This document shows positions 8,486 to 17,922 of a stretch of 40,832 nt of DNA, in pieces (the stretch's first letter is position 1; every line of letters starts with the position of its first letter). The notes beneath the pieces were generated by a model. The model worked only from the letters and a program-made list of their open reading frames with translations. It was not told the DNA's origin and searched no databases. Both the position numbers and the translations under genes were made by a program. The stretch comes from Rhodospirillales bacterium (GTDB taxonomy: Bacteria; Pseudomonadota; Alphaproteobacteria; Rhodospirillales; UBA2165): assembly GCA_028345065.1 (NCBI GenBank), contig JAOMCN010000017.1:1-40832 (forward strand), in the 5' to 3' direction.

Positions 8486-9787
8486 ATGGCAAACAATATC
8501 TTCAGGCGATTAACCACCACATCGAATATGATTACCGTCTTCGATGACGTTTCATTCGTCCAAGCGATGCTAGACTTTGAGCGTGCCCTTTCCGCCGCTG
8601 AAGCGGAAAACGGAGTTATAGAGAATGATGCAGCTGAAATCATAGGATCATGCTGTGATGTTTTAAAATTTGACCTTCCTCGATTATCGGAAGAAGCAGT
8701 TCAACACGGAACGGTTGTCATTCCATTAGTACGTCAACTAACCCAATTGGTTGCAGGCAAGGATAAAAACGTATCTGGATGGGTACATTTTGGTACAACC
8801 AGTCAGGATGTGATCGATACGGCAATGATATTGCAGCTGAAAAAAGCCTTTAGGTTTATGGAAACAGATATGATACGCCTCGATTCCGGATTAAAATCAC
8901 TGGCAGAAAAACATGAAAAGACAGTGACGATCGGACGGACTCTAATGCAGCCCGCTGTCCCGATAACATTCGGACAGAAAGTAAAAGGATGGCGCTCGGC
9001 GATTTTGCGAAATTGGAAACGGATTGAAAACACTTGTGGGGAGACCTTTGTCCTTCAGTTAGGAGGTGCTGCAGGAAACTTGTCAGCTTTTGGTGATAAG
9101 GCCGAGGCTGTTTCTGACAGCTGTGCAAAGAGGCTGGAGTTGGGGTTGCCAGATAATGTTTGGCATGTGCATCGTGATCGTTTGGTAGCTTTTTGCTCTT
9201 CCGTTGCCATTATGGTTGGAAGCCTGGGTAAGATGGCCACAGATGTGTCTCTTCTGATGCAACCGGAGATTGGGGAAGCATTTGAACCTTTTGAAACCGA
9301 TCGTGGTAGCTCCTCTGCTATGCTCCATAAACGTAATCCAGTCAGTTGTCTTACAGCCTTATCCGCCTCAAAGCGGGTTCCCCATTTAGTAGCAACTCTT
9401 TTTGATGCGATGCCGCAAGAACATGAAAGGGCGCTTGGAGGGTGGCAGGCCGAATGGACGACGATCCCAGCTATTATAGAAGCAGCTGCCGGCTCACTGG
9501 CATCCATGGCGGATGTGGCAGAAGGACTTGAAGTAAATCCTGAAGCGATGCGCCGTAACTTAGCCGCTTTAAACGGACTGGTGATGTCTGAACGTGTGAC
9601 GTCAGAGTTGTCAAAGAGAATGGGTCGAGACGAAGCGATCACCATTGTCTCAGAATCTTGTCGTAGGGCCGTGGATAAAGACTGTCATTTATCAGATATA
9701 CTTAAGGCAGATAATCGTATTACCAAAGTATTTTCAGCTAATGAAATTAACGAGTTCATGTCCCCAGATAGTTACTTGGGGACATGA
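8486..9787 (+). CDS. pcaB: 3-carboxy-cis,cis-muconate cycloisomerase
   Basis: The 433-residue protein belongs to the fumarase/aspartase superfamily. It carries GTTSQDVIDTA near residues 103-113 and the family signature in GSSSAMLHKRNP (274-285), with the mobile catalytic-serine loop. PcaB lactonises 3-carboxymuconate, the PcaHG product, to 4-carboxymuconolactone. The length matches the roughly 450-residue family. The ATG at 8486 has AAGG 5 bases upstream. The last codons and stop lie inside a strong inverted repeat (9753-9790). It is the third gene of the pca operon, with 34 bases after pcaG and 30 before pcaD. Confidence 0.94.
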   Translation: MANNIFRRLTTTSNMITVFDDVSFVQAMLDFERALSAAEAENGVIENDAAEIIGSCCDVLKFDLPRLSEEAVQHGTVVIPLVRQLTQLVAGKDKNVSGWVHFGTTSQDVIDTAMILQLKKAFRFMETDMIRLDSGLKSLAEKHEKTVTIGRTLMQPAVPITFGQKVKGWRSAILRNWKRIENTCGETFVLQLGGAAGNLSAFGDKAEAVSDSCAKRLELGLPDNVWHVHRDRLVAFCSSVAIMVGSLGKMATDVSLLMQPEIGEAFEPFETDRGSSSAMLHKRNPVSCLTALSASKRVPHLVATLFDAMPQEHERALGGWQAEWTTIPAIIEAAAGSLASMADVAEGLEVNPEAMRRNLAALNGLVMSERVTSELSKRMGRDEAITIVSESCRRAVDKDCHLSDILKADNRITKVFSANEINEFMSPDSYLGT

Positions 9788-9790
9788 ACT
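9753..9790 (+). repeat. Perfect 14-base inverted repeat spanning the pcaB stop codon
   Basis: Arms AGTTCATGTCCCCA (9753-9766) and TGGGGACATGAACT (9777-9790) are exact reverse complements around a 10-base loop. The stem contains the final codons and the TGA stop (9785-9787) of pcaB. No run of T follows, so it is not a classical rho-independent terminator. It sits 27 bases before the pcaD start, so it more likely stabilises or processes the mRNA, or modulates expression of pcaD and pcaC. Confidence 0.6.
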
Positions 9791-9817
9791 TTGTCTAAAT
9801 AAGCAACGGGGAAATCT

Positions 9818-10600
9818 ATGCCGCTTGCAGATATCAACGGAACAGAAATTAATTATCAATGGGACGGCGATGAACGGTCACCAGTCCTGGTACTTTCGAA
9901 TTCTTTGACGACTGACTTACGTTTGTGGGATGAACAAATTCCAGCTTTTACCAAGCATTTTAGGGTGTTGAGATATGACAATCGCGGACACGGTAAATCT
10001 TCCTCGCCATCTGGTGAATACACATTGGATGATATCGCCAATGATGCCTTGTCTCTTATGGACTATCTTGGAGTTTCCAAAGCTTGCCTCTGTGGTATTT
10101 CTTTAGGAGGGATGGTTGGGATGTGGCTGGGCATACACGAGCCAAGTCGAGTGGATAAGTTAGTCCTGTGTAATACGTCATCCGATGCAAGTCCGCCGGA
10201 TCCATGGCAGGTACGGATCGATACAGTTAAAGCAGGTGGTATGGCTGCGATCGGCGAAGCTGTATCGGTGCGGTTCCTGTCTGAGAATTTTAGGGGTTCA
10301 GTTTCACCAAAAATTGAATTGGTAAATTCTATGTTACTTACTTGTGATGTAGAAGGGTATGCGGGGTGTTGTGCAGCGGTCCGCGATATGCGTCTAACCA
10401 ATAAACTGAAAAGCATAAATTCTTCGACGATGGTGATTGCGGGTGAGCTTGACCCTGCCACACCTGTTTCACATTCCGAGTTGATTAATAAGCACATAAT
10501 TGGGTCAGAATTAGCGGTGATACGAGGCGTGGCTCATCTGTCAAATCTCGAAAAGCCAGAGGAATTTAATGAGACCGTTTTAGGGTTTCTTTTGAGATAA
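9818..10600 (+). CDS. pcaD: 3-oxoadipate enol-lactonase
   Basis: This 260-residue alpha/beta-hydrolase has the nucleophile elbow GISLGG (Ser95), acid Asp212 (GELDPATP) and His240 (GVAHLSNLE). The YDNRGHGKS strand-loop after beta-4 is typical of PcaD. It hydrolyses 3-oxoadipate enol-lactone to 3-oxoadipate, the last step encoded in this operon. The start has a GGGGAAA ribosome binding site. The partner decarboxylase pcaC follows after 10 bases. The CoA-transferase and thiolase (pcaIJ, pcaF) that finish the beta-ketoadipate pathway are not in the window. Confidence 0.93.
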   Translation: MPLADINGTEINYQWDGDERSPVLVLSNSLTTDLRLWDEQIPAFTKHFRVLRYDNRGHGKSSSPSGEYTLDDIANDALSLMDYLGVSKACLCGISLGGMVGMWLGIHEPSRVDKLVLCNTSSDASPPDPWQVRIDTVKAGGMAAIGEAVSVRFLSENFRGSVSPKIELVNSMLLTCDVEGYAGCCAAVRDMRLTNKLKSINSSTMVIAGELDPATPVSHSELINKHIIGSELAVIRGVAHLSNLEKPEEFNETVLGFLLR

Positions 10601-10610
10601 GGAAGTAGTC

Positions 10611-10982
10611 ATGACAGATGATGTATTTGAAAAGGGTATGGCCCTTCGCCGGGCGGTGCTTGGCGATAAACATGTTGACCAAGCTGAGGCAAAAAAAAAT
10701 GAGTTTACGGAAGAGTTTCAGGAATTCATTACTCGTTACGCTTGGGGTGAAATCTGGACCCGTCCTGGACTTGATCGAAAAACAAGGAGTTGTATCACGC
10801 TAGCTATGATGGTTGCGCTTCATCGACAGGATGAATTTAAACTTCATTTTCGCGCGGCATTGAACAATGGTCTTACCAAAGACGAAATCAAAGAGGTTCT
10901 GTTGCAGTCAGCTATTTATGCTGGTGTTCCCGCTGCGAACGCGGCATTTCATTGGGCACGAGACGTTCTTGATAATCTGTAA
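10611..10982 (+). CDS. pcaC: 4-carboxymuconolactone decarboxylase
   Basis: The 123-residue protein is a full-length, free-standing carboxymuconolactone decarboxylase of the AhpD-like fold, with the core RSCITLAMMVAL and HFRAALNNGLTKDEIKEVLL followed by AGVPAANAAF. It removes CO2 from 4-carboxymuconolactone, the PcaB product, to give the enol-lactone used by PcaD. In some bacteria pcaC is fused to pcaD; here they are separate, 10 bases apart, with a good AAGGAAG ribosome binding site. It is the last gene of the pca operon. The following 129 bases hold no recognisable terminator hairpin, so read-through into the molybdoenzyme genes is possible. Confidence 0.94.
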   Translation: MTDDVFEKGMALRRAVLGDKHVDQAEAKKNEFTEEFQEFITRYAWGEIWTRPGLDRKTRSCITLAMMVALHRQDEFKLHFRAALNNGLTKDEIKEVLLQSAIYAGVPAANAAFHWARDVLDNL

Positions 10983-11111
10983 ACCATCACTACATCTTGT
11001 TTGCTTACGGTCGATAAATGTTGTTCAAATCTGGGATAAATAGTTGGTTCCCGTGGCTATGTGTAAAAATATAGCAAAGTTGAAAGGCTTTTAGGCGTTT
11101 AAGAATTGGCA

Positions 11112-14100
11112 ATGAAATTTTCCCTAATTTTATACGTTCTCCACTGGGCCTTAAGGTTTTCTTCTTGGCGTTATCCTCTCTTTAAAAAACGGCTTAAAGA
11201 AAAGGACCTCAAAGTTCAAGTTAGAGTTGCCGACAATTCTGTTGGTCGGACGTTTACATTTCGCCATGGTCGTGTGACATCTAGGTCGGGTGTTCAGCCA
11301 GATGTAGACGTTGACATTTCTGTGAAATCATCAGCTTTGGGTGCAGAACTGATGTCGCCCCCCATAGATCATTTGAAACGTATCGAGGCAATCAAGTCAT
11401 TCAGCTTGATAGCCGCTGGTCCAGACGAATTGGTGAATTGGTTTTCTGAGACCATTTATATGGTGCAACGGGCGAGTTGGCGTTGGGGGACGCCGGTTTC
11501 TAATGGTGAAATCCGATATGTAAATAATACTAACGGTGGTCCCGTATTTGTTTACGCGAAAGGTGGAAAGATGGTGCGCCTGACACCCATCGATTTTGAT
11601 AAAGATGATCCCGATACTTGGACCATTGAAGCGCGGGGTCGACAGTTTTCACCTCCCAGGAAGAGTTCTATTTCCCCCCACGGGTTGGCCTCAAAATCCC
11701 TAGTCTATTCTAAGGACCGAAATCTTTATCCCATGAAGCGTGTTGATTTTGACCCTAAGGGTAAACGAAATCCGCAAAACAGGGGAACATCAGGCTATGA
11801 GCGTATTTCATGGGAAGAAGCATTAGATATTGTCGAGGCAGAAATAAAGAGGGTTAATAGGGAATATGGGCCTGGCGCTATCCTCGCAGCCCGGAGCTCC
11901 CACCACACGTGGGGTAATGTTGGTTATTACATAAGCGCATATAATCGATTTATCAATATTATCGGCGCAACCACGACTTTACTAAATCCTGACAGTTGGG
12001 AAGGCTGGTATTGGGGTGCCATGCATCATTATGGGCATAGCATGCGTAATGGTGCTGCAGAGATATATGGCCAAGTGGAGGACTGTCTTAAGGAAGCCGA
12101 TCTAATAGTTTTTTGGGCGAGTGATCCGGAAGTGACAAACGGCGTGTATGGATCTTTTGAAGGTACAATCCGGCGTCAGTGGGCGAAAGAACTCGGAATC
12201 AAAATGATCCACATAGATCCGTATCTAAACGAAACTGCGGCCTTTTTAGGTGGAAAATGGATTGCCCCTCGCCCCTCCACGAGCCCGGCACTGGCTCAAG
12301 CTATAACTTATGTTTGGGTAACGGAGGAGCTTTATGATCAAGAGTATGTAAAAACCAGGACTACCGGGTTTGATAAGTGGCGTGCCTATATCCTTGGCCA
12401 AGATGATGAGGGAATAGCCCGGACGCCTGAATGGGCTGCAGAAGAAACAGGAGTTCCTGCTAGAGATATCCGTGCCCTTGCCCGGGAATGGGCGTCGAAG
12501 AAGACTTATCTTTCGGCTGGCAGCATGGGGACTACATTAGGTGGTGCCTGCCGCTCTGCAACAGGAGCTCAATGGGCACGCTCGATGATCTGCCTAATGG
12601 CAATGCAAGGACTCGGAAAACCAGGGATCAACTTTGGCGGACTACAATTCGGCTCACCTATCGATTATAACTTTTATTTTCCTGGCTATGCAGAAGGCGG
12701 CTTTTCGGGCGATCTGCAAAATTCTGGTAATGCAATTAGCCTTTACCAGCGCATGCCGCACCTTATCAGTATGAACCCAACTCAGCAGTCGGTCCCCCGC
12801 CTAAAAATGGCTGAGGCAATTTTGGAAGGAAAGGCTGAGGGTTATCCCATCGATATCCGGTCTATCGAAGGGCAATTCTTCCCTGTTCGTTATCCGTCAC
12901 CCGGGCATTCTGAAGTCAAGATAATGTACAAATACGGTGGTTCCTACATTGGCACCCAACCTGATAGCAACCGCTATGTAAAAATGTATCAATCAGAAAA
13001 ACTAGAGTTTGTGGTTGCCCAGGCAATATGGAATGAAGGAGAAGTAAAGTTTGCAGATATTATCCTACCCGCATGTACAAATTTTGAAAGGTGGGATATT
13101 GGCGAATGGGCTAACCCCGGAGGTTATGGTTACGATTGGATCGGACAACTCAATCATAGGGTCATTGGTATTCAGCATCCAGCAATCGAACCTTTAGGTG
13201 AATCAAAATCTGACTTCGAAATCTTTCATGAAGTTTGTAAACGACTGGGTCATGGCGCTTACTTTAGTGAGGGGTTGACGGAATTGGATTGGGTGAAGAG
13301 AATATTTGATGCTTCTGATTTACCCAAGCATATAAGCTGGAAAACGTTTTTGAGGAAAGGGTATTACGTGGTACCCCCTGAGCCTGAAGCTACCCGGCCA
13401 AAAACTTCTTATCGTTGGTTTGCTGAGGGGCGGAAAAAAGATGTACCAGAACCTCATCCTCTACCAGGATCTTATGGTGAAAACTTTTTGGATGGGCTGC
13501 AAACTCAGTCCGGTAAGATAGAATTTGAATCAAATAGTCTTAAACGATTTGGCAAGGATCCGGAACGGCCTCCCTTGAATAAATATATTCCCGCGTGGGA
13601 AGGTATTCACTCAGCTGACCTAATAGCGAAGTATCCAATACAGTTGTTCTCACCTCATGCCCGTTATAGTTTTCATACAAAGGGTGATGGCAAGGATAGT
13701 GCCATTAACGACATAACCGACCATCGACGCGAAATTGACGGTTATTTTTATTGGATTGCCCGCCTTAGTCCTTCCGATGCCGCATCACGCGGGATCAAGG
13801 AAAACGATTTGCTTAAACTGTACAATGATCGTGGTGCCGTAATCTGTGCGGCACATGTGACGCATCGAGTGAAGCCCGGCATGATCCATTCTCGCCAAGC
13901 TTCGGCCGTCTACGATCCCGTCGGAAAACCAGGTTATTCTGCAGATAGGGGTGGTTGCGTAAACCAGTTGACCCCGAATAGAACGCAATCTTTGAAAACC
14001 CACTCAGCTGCTTACAACTCCTGTCTCATAGAAGTTGAGTTGTGGGATGGTGATCCGGACATAGGCGGTGGTAATGGGTCATCCCTCGAGAGTGTTGATG

Positions 14101-14126
14101 AGTCTGCTTCAGTGCTGGCAGAGTAA
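11112..14126 (+). CDS. Transhydroxylase-family molybdopterin oxidoreductase, large subunit, with an SCP2-like N-terminal domain
   Basis: The 1004-residue protein belongs to the DMSO-reductase superfamily and is closest to pyrogallol-phloroglucinol transhydroxylase and resorcinol hydroxylase. It lacks the N-terminal cysteine cluster motif. H264, Y272, D294 and S295 (SSHHTWGN...NPDSWEGW) keep the exact spacing of H144, Y152, D174 and the Mo-ligand S175 remembered for the Pelobacter enzyme. Residues 1 to about 120 are extra: a hydrophobic helix, then [17 protein letters not shown] and a GPDELVNWF end that resemble an SCP2 sterol-carrier-like fold. No Tat signal is seen, so it should be cytoplasmic. 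A TTG at 11106 precedes the chosen ATG. The gene lies downstream of the pca operon and immediately upstream of its iron-sulfur partner. It probably hydroxylates or rearranges a phenolic or other ring compound, but the substrate is unknown. Confidence 0.85.
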   Translation: MKFSLILYVLHWALRFSSWRYPLFKKRLKEKDLKVQVRVADNSVGRTFTFRHGRVTSRSGVQPDVDVDISVKSSALGAELMSPPIDHLKRIEAIKSFSLIAAGPDELVNWFSETIYMVQRASWRWGTPVSNGEIRYVNNTNGGPVFVYAKGGKMVRLTPIDFDKDDPDTWTIEARGRQFSPPRKSSISPHGLASKSLVYSKDRNLYPMKRVDFDPKGKRNPQNRGTSGYERISWEEALDIVEAEIKRVNREYGPGAILAARSSHHTWGNVGYYISAYNRFINIIGATTTLLNPDSWEGWYWGAMHHYGHSMRNGAAEIYGQVEDCLKEADLIVFWASDPEVTNGVYGSFEGTIRRQWAKELGIKMIHIDPYLNETAAFLGGKWIAPRPSTSPALAQAITYVWVTEELYDQEYVKTRTTGFDKWRAYILGQDDEGIARTPEWAAEETGVPARDIRALAREWASKKTYLSAGSMGTTLGGACRSATGAQWARSMICLMAMQGLGKPGINFGGLQFGSPIDYNFYFPGYAEGGFSGDLQNSGNAISLYQRMPHLISMNPTQQSVPRLKMAEAILEGKAEGYPIDIRSIEGQFFPVRYPSPGHSEVKIMYKYGGSYIGTQPDSNRYVKMYQSEKLEFVVAQAIWNEGEVKFADIILPACTNFERWDIGEWANPGGYGYDWIGQLNHRVIGIQHPAIEPLGESKSDFEIFHEVCKRLGHGAYFSEGLTELDWVKRIFDASDLPKHISWKTFLRKGYYVVPPEPEATRPKTSYRWFAEGRKKDVPEPHPLPGSYGENFLDGLQTQSGKIEFESNSLKRFGKDPERPPLNKYIPAWEGIHSADLIAKYPIQLFSPHARYSFHTKGDGKDSAINDITDHRREIDGYFYWIARLSPSDAASRGIKENDLLKLYNDRGAVICAAHVTHRVKPGMIHSRQASAVYDPVGKPGYSADRGGCVNQLTPNRTQSLKTHSAAYNSCLIEVELWDGDPDIGGGNGSSLESVDESASVLAE

Positions 14127-14139
14127 TTAGAGTTATCAA

Positions 14140-14988
14140 ATGAAAAAATGGAACCTCATCGTTGATGTTGGTCGCTGTCATAACAGCAATAATTGTTTTC
14201 TATCCGTCGCGGACGAGTATCAGAGAAATGAACATCCTGGTTATTCGGCAGAAATGCCACTTCATGGCCATCGTTGGATTGATGTTAAGAAGAAAGAAAG
14301 AGGGCAGGCCCCGATGGTGGATGTCGCGTATTTGCCAACAATGTGTATGCACTGTGATGATGCACCGTGTATAGCTGCAGCAAAAGATGATGCAATTCAA
14401 AAACGGAATGACGGAATTGTCATAATTGATCCAGTAAAAGCCAAAGGACAGAAACATTTAGTAGACTCGTGTCCTTACGGCGCTATTTGGTGGAATGAAG
14501 AGAAGCAGCTGCCCCAGCATTGGAATTTTGATGCGCACCTTTTAGATAGTGGTTGGGTAGAACCACGTTGTGTTCAATCCTGTCCGACAGGGGCGTTGCG
14601 TTCAGTTATCATAACCGATTCCGAAATGGAGAGACTTAAATCTGAAGAGGGGTTAGAACAATTAGAACCAGAGATCCAAACGAAGCCAAGGGTTCATTAT
14701 AAAAACCTACACCTTTATAAAAAGTGCTTCATTGGAGGGACGGTTGTGATAACCGATAGCGGTCTTGAAGATTGTCTAGAAGGAGCCATTGCGGTTCTGA
14801 ATAAAGATGAAAAAAAAATAGGCGAAGAGATCAGTGATGCTTTTGGCGAATTCAAGTTTGATGATCTGGAACCCGCAAGCGGCGCCTATCGAATAGATAT
14901 TTTACATCCAGAGTATACGTCTTTATCCGTAAATGTGGAGTTGCGGGAAAGTATTTACACTGGCGTTCATGCCCTAACACCGCGTTAA
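14140..14988 (+). CDS. Transhydroxylase-family iron-sulfur subunit with C-terminal transthyretin-like domain
   Basis: The 282-residue protein pairs with the molybdenum subunit encoded 13 bases upstream. Cysteines 13, 19, 69, 72, 77, 111, 144 and 148 (including CMHCDDAPC, SCPYGA and CVQSCPTGA) form a ferredoxin-type domain; eight cysteines are enough for two all-Cys [4Fe-4S] clusters. The transhydroxylase small subunit was described with three clusters, so a further cluster would need other ligands. Residues from about 196 form a beta-sandwich, transthyretin-like domain (CFIGGTVVIT, EGAIAVLNKDEK, FGEFKFDDL), which is diagnostic for the small subunit of this family and absent from ordinary DmsB-type proteins. 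No membrane anchor gene follows, which also argues for a soluble two-subunit enzyme. Confidence 0.87.
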   Translation: MKKWNLIVDVGRCHNSNNCFLSVADEYQRNEHPGYSAEMPLHGHRWIDVKKKERGQAPMVDVAYLPTMCMHCDDAPCIAAAKDDAIQKRNDGIVIIDPVKAKGQKHLVDSCPYGAIWWNEEKQLPQHWNFDAHLLDSGWVEPRCVQSCPTGALRSVIITDSEMERLKSEEGLEQLEPEIQTKPRVHYKNLHLYKKCFIGGTVVITDSGLEDCLEGAIAVLNKDEKKIGEEISDAFGEFKFDDLEPASGAYRIDILHPEYTSLSVNVELRESIYTGVHALTPR

Positions 14989-15004
14989 TAACAACACTTC
15001 TACT

Positions 15005-15463
15005 TTAGTGACGGCCCTGCTTTTCAAAGTATCTTTGATGGTATTCTTCTGCACGATAGAATTTTCTATGGGGCGTAATTTCTGTGACAATTGGGTTTAG
15101 GTGTTCACCTGACGCACATTGATTTGCCAATGATATTTTTGCCAATTCCAACTGGTTGTCGGAGTGATATAAAATGGCTGATCGATACTGAGTACCTATG
15201 TCTGGACCTTGCCTGTTAAGCGTCGTCGGATCATGTAATTTCCAAAAAACTTCCAGAAGGTTTTCAAATGTAACCTGACTTGGATCAAAAAAAACTTCAA
15301 CAACCTCTGCATGCCCAGTGGTTCCAGTACATACTTCTTCATAGGTGGGGTTGTCCGTTTCTCCTCCGGCATAACCTACTGCTACGTCATTAACACCTTC
15401 TATCTTCCTAAAACCTGCCTCAATTCCCCAAAAACAACCTGCGCCAAATGTTGCTTTTTCCAT
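15005..15463 (-). CDS. msrA: Peptide-methionine (S)-S-oxide reductase
   Basis: MsrA repairs oxidised methionine in the cytoplasm. The 152-residue protein starts with the active-site motif GAGCFWG (catalytic Cys9 or 10) and contains [24 protein letters not shown] and the [10 protein letters not shown] segment, which bind the substrate. It is compact compared with 170-210 residue MsrA proteins and has no extra C-terminal resolving-cysteine tail beyond FEKQGRH. It converges with the molybdoenzyme small-subunit gene (16-base gap) and diverges from hpnM. No msrB lies nearby. No regulatory site is evident in the roughly 105-base divergent gap. Confidence 0.95.
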   Translation of the reverse strand: MEKATFGAGCFWGIEAGFRKIEGVNDVAVGYAGGETDNPTYEEVCTGTTGHAEVVEVFFDPSQVTFENLLEVFWKLHDPTTLNRQGPDIGTQYRSAILYHSDNQLELAKISLANQCASGEHLNPIVTEITPHRKFYRAEEYHQRYFEKQGRH

Positions 15464-15569
15464 TGTTTTATCCCTTCATTTAGGCTCATTATTACATTTG
15501 CCATTAAATGTTCTCGATATTTAATACATATTGGCGGTTTAAACAATTGAGAGGACACTGAGTGTATTA

Positions 15570-16196
15570 ATGCAATCAATTAATAACATTTGGGTATTTG
15601 GCTTGAGGATAATCATTATAATTTCGTTTGGCCTTTTTATTCACACCACTCGGGCTTTGTCAGCAGAACCAAGTGCGGTGGTCGATAGGTTTCACGAGGT
15701 TCTCCTTTCTGTTATGAAAACAGCAGGCTCTACCAGCGTCAACGCACGATATAAGAAGCTTAAACCTGAAATAGAAAAAGCCTTCAACCTACCGTTTATG
15801 ATTCGGATAACAGTTGGTTCACGTTGGAACACAGCGAGTGAGCAACAAAAGAGAGAATTGATTGAGGCCTTCAAAAGTATGAGTGTTGGGACATATGCAT
15901 CCCGTTTCAACGGGTATTCGGGGCAAATTTTTAAGACGCTGAAGGTAAGGACTGGGCCAAAGAGTACCCGTCTTGTTGATATACGGATAGAAAGTCCTAA
16001 TGATAAATCGGTAAGAATTACATATGTCATGCATAAATTTGGTGATAATTGGAAGATTATAGATGTCCTTTTGGATCGAGGCATTAGCGAAATGGCTGTA
16101 CGAGTATCAGAATACAGATCTATCCTTCGTTCTCGTGGGGTTGGAGCATTAGCGCGCGCATTAAGTAAAAAAGCTGCGAATCAACTAAAAAACTAG
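15570..16196 (+). CDS. hpnM: HpnM, hopanoid-associated MlaC/Ttg2-like periplasmic lipid-binding protein
   Basis: The 208-residue protein has a long hydrophobic signal peptide (cleavage likely after RALSA) and an MlaC/toluene-tolerance fold: AVVDRFHEVLLSVMKTAG, FMIRITVGSRWNTASEQQKR and the WKIIDVLLDRGIS core. MlaC-type proteins carry lipids between membranes. The HpnM subgroup sits with hopanoid genes, and here hpnL, a CDP-alcohol phosphatidyltransferase and hpnN lie just beyond it on the other strand. Its 3' end stops 4 bases before the stop of hpnL. The ATG at 15570 has only a distant purine stretch upstream. HpnM is the best assignment because of context; a generic MlaC is the alternative. 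Confidence 0.8.
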   Translation: MQSINNIWVFGLRIIIIISFGLFIHTTRALSAEPSAVVDRFHEVLLSVMKTAGSTSVNARYKKLKPEIEKAFNLPFMIRITVGSRWNTASEQQKRELIEAFKSMSVGTYASRFNGYSGQIFKTLKVRTGPKSTRLVDIRIESPNDKSVRITYVMHKFGDNWKIIDVLLDRGISEMAVRVSEYRSILRSRGVGALARALSKKAANQLKN

Positions 16197-16200
16197 AAAT

Positions 16201-17214
16201 TCATTCTTTTTTCGGTATTTTAGTGTTTGGTGCATCTATTAAGGCTAAATCTGGTTTCAAAATATAAAAAACTAAAACACCCCACCCAATCCAAATTATT
16301 TCTCGCATCCTCCTAATGACACCTGCTGCTAGTCCGGCAGATGGCGAACCGCTGATGGCTCCACCAATTATTAGGAATGCGCCTTCCTGCGCTCCGATAC
16401 TTGCTGGAATAAAAAATGTGCCTGCTCGCACAAGTTGGGTCATCGCTTCAATAATCCAAGCGTCTGGAAGACTTATAGGGTGATCAAGAAATCGCATGAT
16501 ATAAAAAATCTCTAAAGCGCCAAGAATCCAATTTCCTAATGCAAATAAAAGTGCCCAAAAAAAACGAATTAGTTGTTTCTTATAGAATGCTTCCAAATTA
16601 TTTTCCAATTCCACAATGCGCATTAACGCACTTCGCATCCAGGTGGGTAATTTGTGCTTTGGGAGGAGGTTACTCGTGGTGGATGTTATTTTTAATCTTT
16701 GGAATAGGTAGAAAAGCACAACAGCGGTAGAAAAAGTGATTAAGCCTACTCCAGCGATAGACTTATATCTGATGTTAAGATCCGTTGAATTCAGAACAAA
16801 TAAAAAACCGATAGCCAAAAATAGGATAAGAGCTAACACGTTGATGGTCTTGGCAATGATGACGGATGCTATTCCGTCATGGTAGCTCACGCTATAGTAT
16901 TTATTTAGAAGGATAGCTTTCAAGGGCTCTCCCCCCATCCCAGCTAATGGGGTTAGATTATTAAAAGCTTCCCCTGCTAACCGCATTTGGAAAAAGCGAT
17001 ACGTCCAGGCAGCCGTCAGGGGTATATCCTTGAGTGTTAGCTGCCACGTAAAAGTATCAATTAAAAAGGCGACAAAATAGAGGCATAGGATCAATCCCAT
17101 GCCCATTCCAATTTTCTGAAGGAGTTCGATTGTCTCATCAATATTTACACTTGAGATAATGTATATGAGGAGGCCTACACCGATAGCCAATAATAAGAAT
17201 TTCAACCAGCGCAA
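16201..17214 (-). CDS. hpnL: HpnL-like membrane protein (LPG-synthase/UPF0104 transmembrane family)
   Basis: The 337-residue multi-pass membrane protein belongs to the lysylphosphatidylglycerol-synthase transmembrane family without a catalytic domain. Visible landmarks are FNNLTPLAGMGGEPLKA, SVIIAKTIN, and the late FFIPASIGAQEGAFLIIGG with RRMREIIWIGWG. About eight or nine hydrophobic segments can be seen. Proteins of this group are thought to move lipids across the inner membrane; HpnL is the hopanoid-cluster member. It follows the CDP-alcohol phosphatidyltransferase by 15 bases and hpnN before that, so all three are probably cotranscribed. The position suggests translocation of a lipid made by the neighbouring enzymes, which is inference. 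Confidence 0.8.
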   Translation of the reverse strand: MRWLKFLLLAIGVGLLIYIISSVNIDETIELLQKIGMGMGLILCLYFVAFLIDTFTWQLTLKDIPLTAAWTYRFFQMRLAGEAFNNLTPLAGMGGEPLKAILLNKYYSVSYHDGIASVIIAKTINVLALILFLAIGFLFVLNSTDLNIRYKSIAGVGLITFSTAVVLFYLFQRLKITSTTSNLLPKHKLPTWMRSALMRIVELENNLEAFYKKQLIRFFWALLFALGNWILGALEIFYIMRFLDHPISLPDAWIIEAMTQLVRAGTFFIPASIGAQEGAFLIIGGAISGSPSAGLAAGVIRRMREIIWIGWGVLVFYILKPDLALIDAPNTKIPKKE

Positions 17215-17229
17215 AATTCTATCCTATTC

Positions 17230-17922
17230 TCAAACATGGTATTGTCTTCCTTTAGTGAACAGTTGTGTAATCCAATACGCTTGTGCGCCAATGGCAGAGG
17301 CCGGCAATAGGATCCAAACTAGGTCAAGTATCGCAAGTATAAGTACCAATAACCAAAAATCTGCTCGGAACAGTTCCCGGAATATAAATAAGGCAACCTC
17401 AATTCGTGTCTCAAGCTGTTGTCTGTTGTTTTCATAATTATTTTCGTCAACAGCGCTTAAATCTTCTTCTTGTTCCTTTTGAGAGCATAAATAAATACTT
17501 ATGAAATAATTGATCGTGGCTCCGAGGGCCGCCGCTAGGCCCATCCAGAACCAGAAATGGTTGTTAGATGTTGTGTATGTCCCGTATCCTAACCCTATAA
17601 AAAATGCTGCATGGGAAATCCAGTCGCCGAAAGTATCAAAATAATTTCCAAATTTTGAGGCTTGGCTTTTTGCTCGAGCAACTTCTCCATCGCAGTGATC
17701 CAGGAGATATACTAGAAAAAAAACAATACTTGCGCAGAGTGTGGTGGCGAATTCTCCTATAGAAAATATGATGCCAGCCGTTAGACCTAATAGTATTGAG
17801 ATTAAAGTAATGTGGTTTGCACAGATGGGTGTTTTTAGTAGAAAAGGTGTGACACGGGCCGATATGTGTCGAATGATTGGAAACGTTGCACGTGTTTCTG
17901 CCAATTGGTCAAACTTCTTCAA
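17230..17922 (-). CDS. CDP-alcohol phosphatidyltransferase (complete active site)
   Basis: The 230-residue membrane enzyme has an intact family motif, D-x2-D-G-x2-A-R-x8-G-x3-D-x3-D, read as DHCDGEVARAKSQASKFG followed by NYFDTFGD. These enzymes exchange CMP of a CDP- or CMP-activated group for an alcohol. The start appears to be TTG at 17922, overlapping the TGA stop of hpnN as TTGA, because no ATG or GTG precedes the conserved region; this implies translational coupling. It sits between hpnN and hpnL in one operon, and two related genes lie at 20693-21301 and 21316-21879. A role in making a hopanoid-associated phospho- or phosphonolipid is plausible but unproven. Confidence 0.85.
   Translation of the reverse strand: MKKFDQLAETRATFPIIRHISARVTPFLLKTPICANHITLISILLGLTAGIIFSIGEFATTLCASIVFFLVYLLDHCDGEVARAKSQASKFGNYFDTFGDWISHAAFFIGLGYGTYTTSNNHFWFWMGLAAALGATINYFISIYLCSQKEQEEDLSAVDENNYENNRQQLETRIEVALFIFRELFRADFWLLVLILAILDLVWILLPASAIGAQAYWITQLFTKGRQYHV

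Noticed and set aside
9055-9645. Long open frame of 196 codons on the minus strand inside pcaB
   Set aside because: It lies wholly within a well-supported pcaB and its translation is rich in serine and arginine without any family motif, as expected for an antisense shadow.
9753-9790. Rho-independent terminator after pcaB
   Set aside because: The stem is strong, but it is not followed by a T tract and lies inside an operon with pcaD and pcaC, so termination is unlikely to be its main role.
10063-10497. 144-codon minus-strand frame inside pcaD
   Set aside because: Complete overlap with pcaD, whose catalytic triad is intact; no motif of its own.
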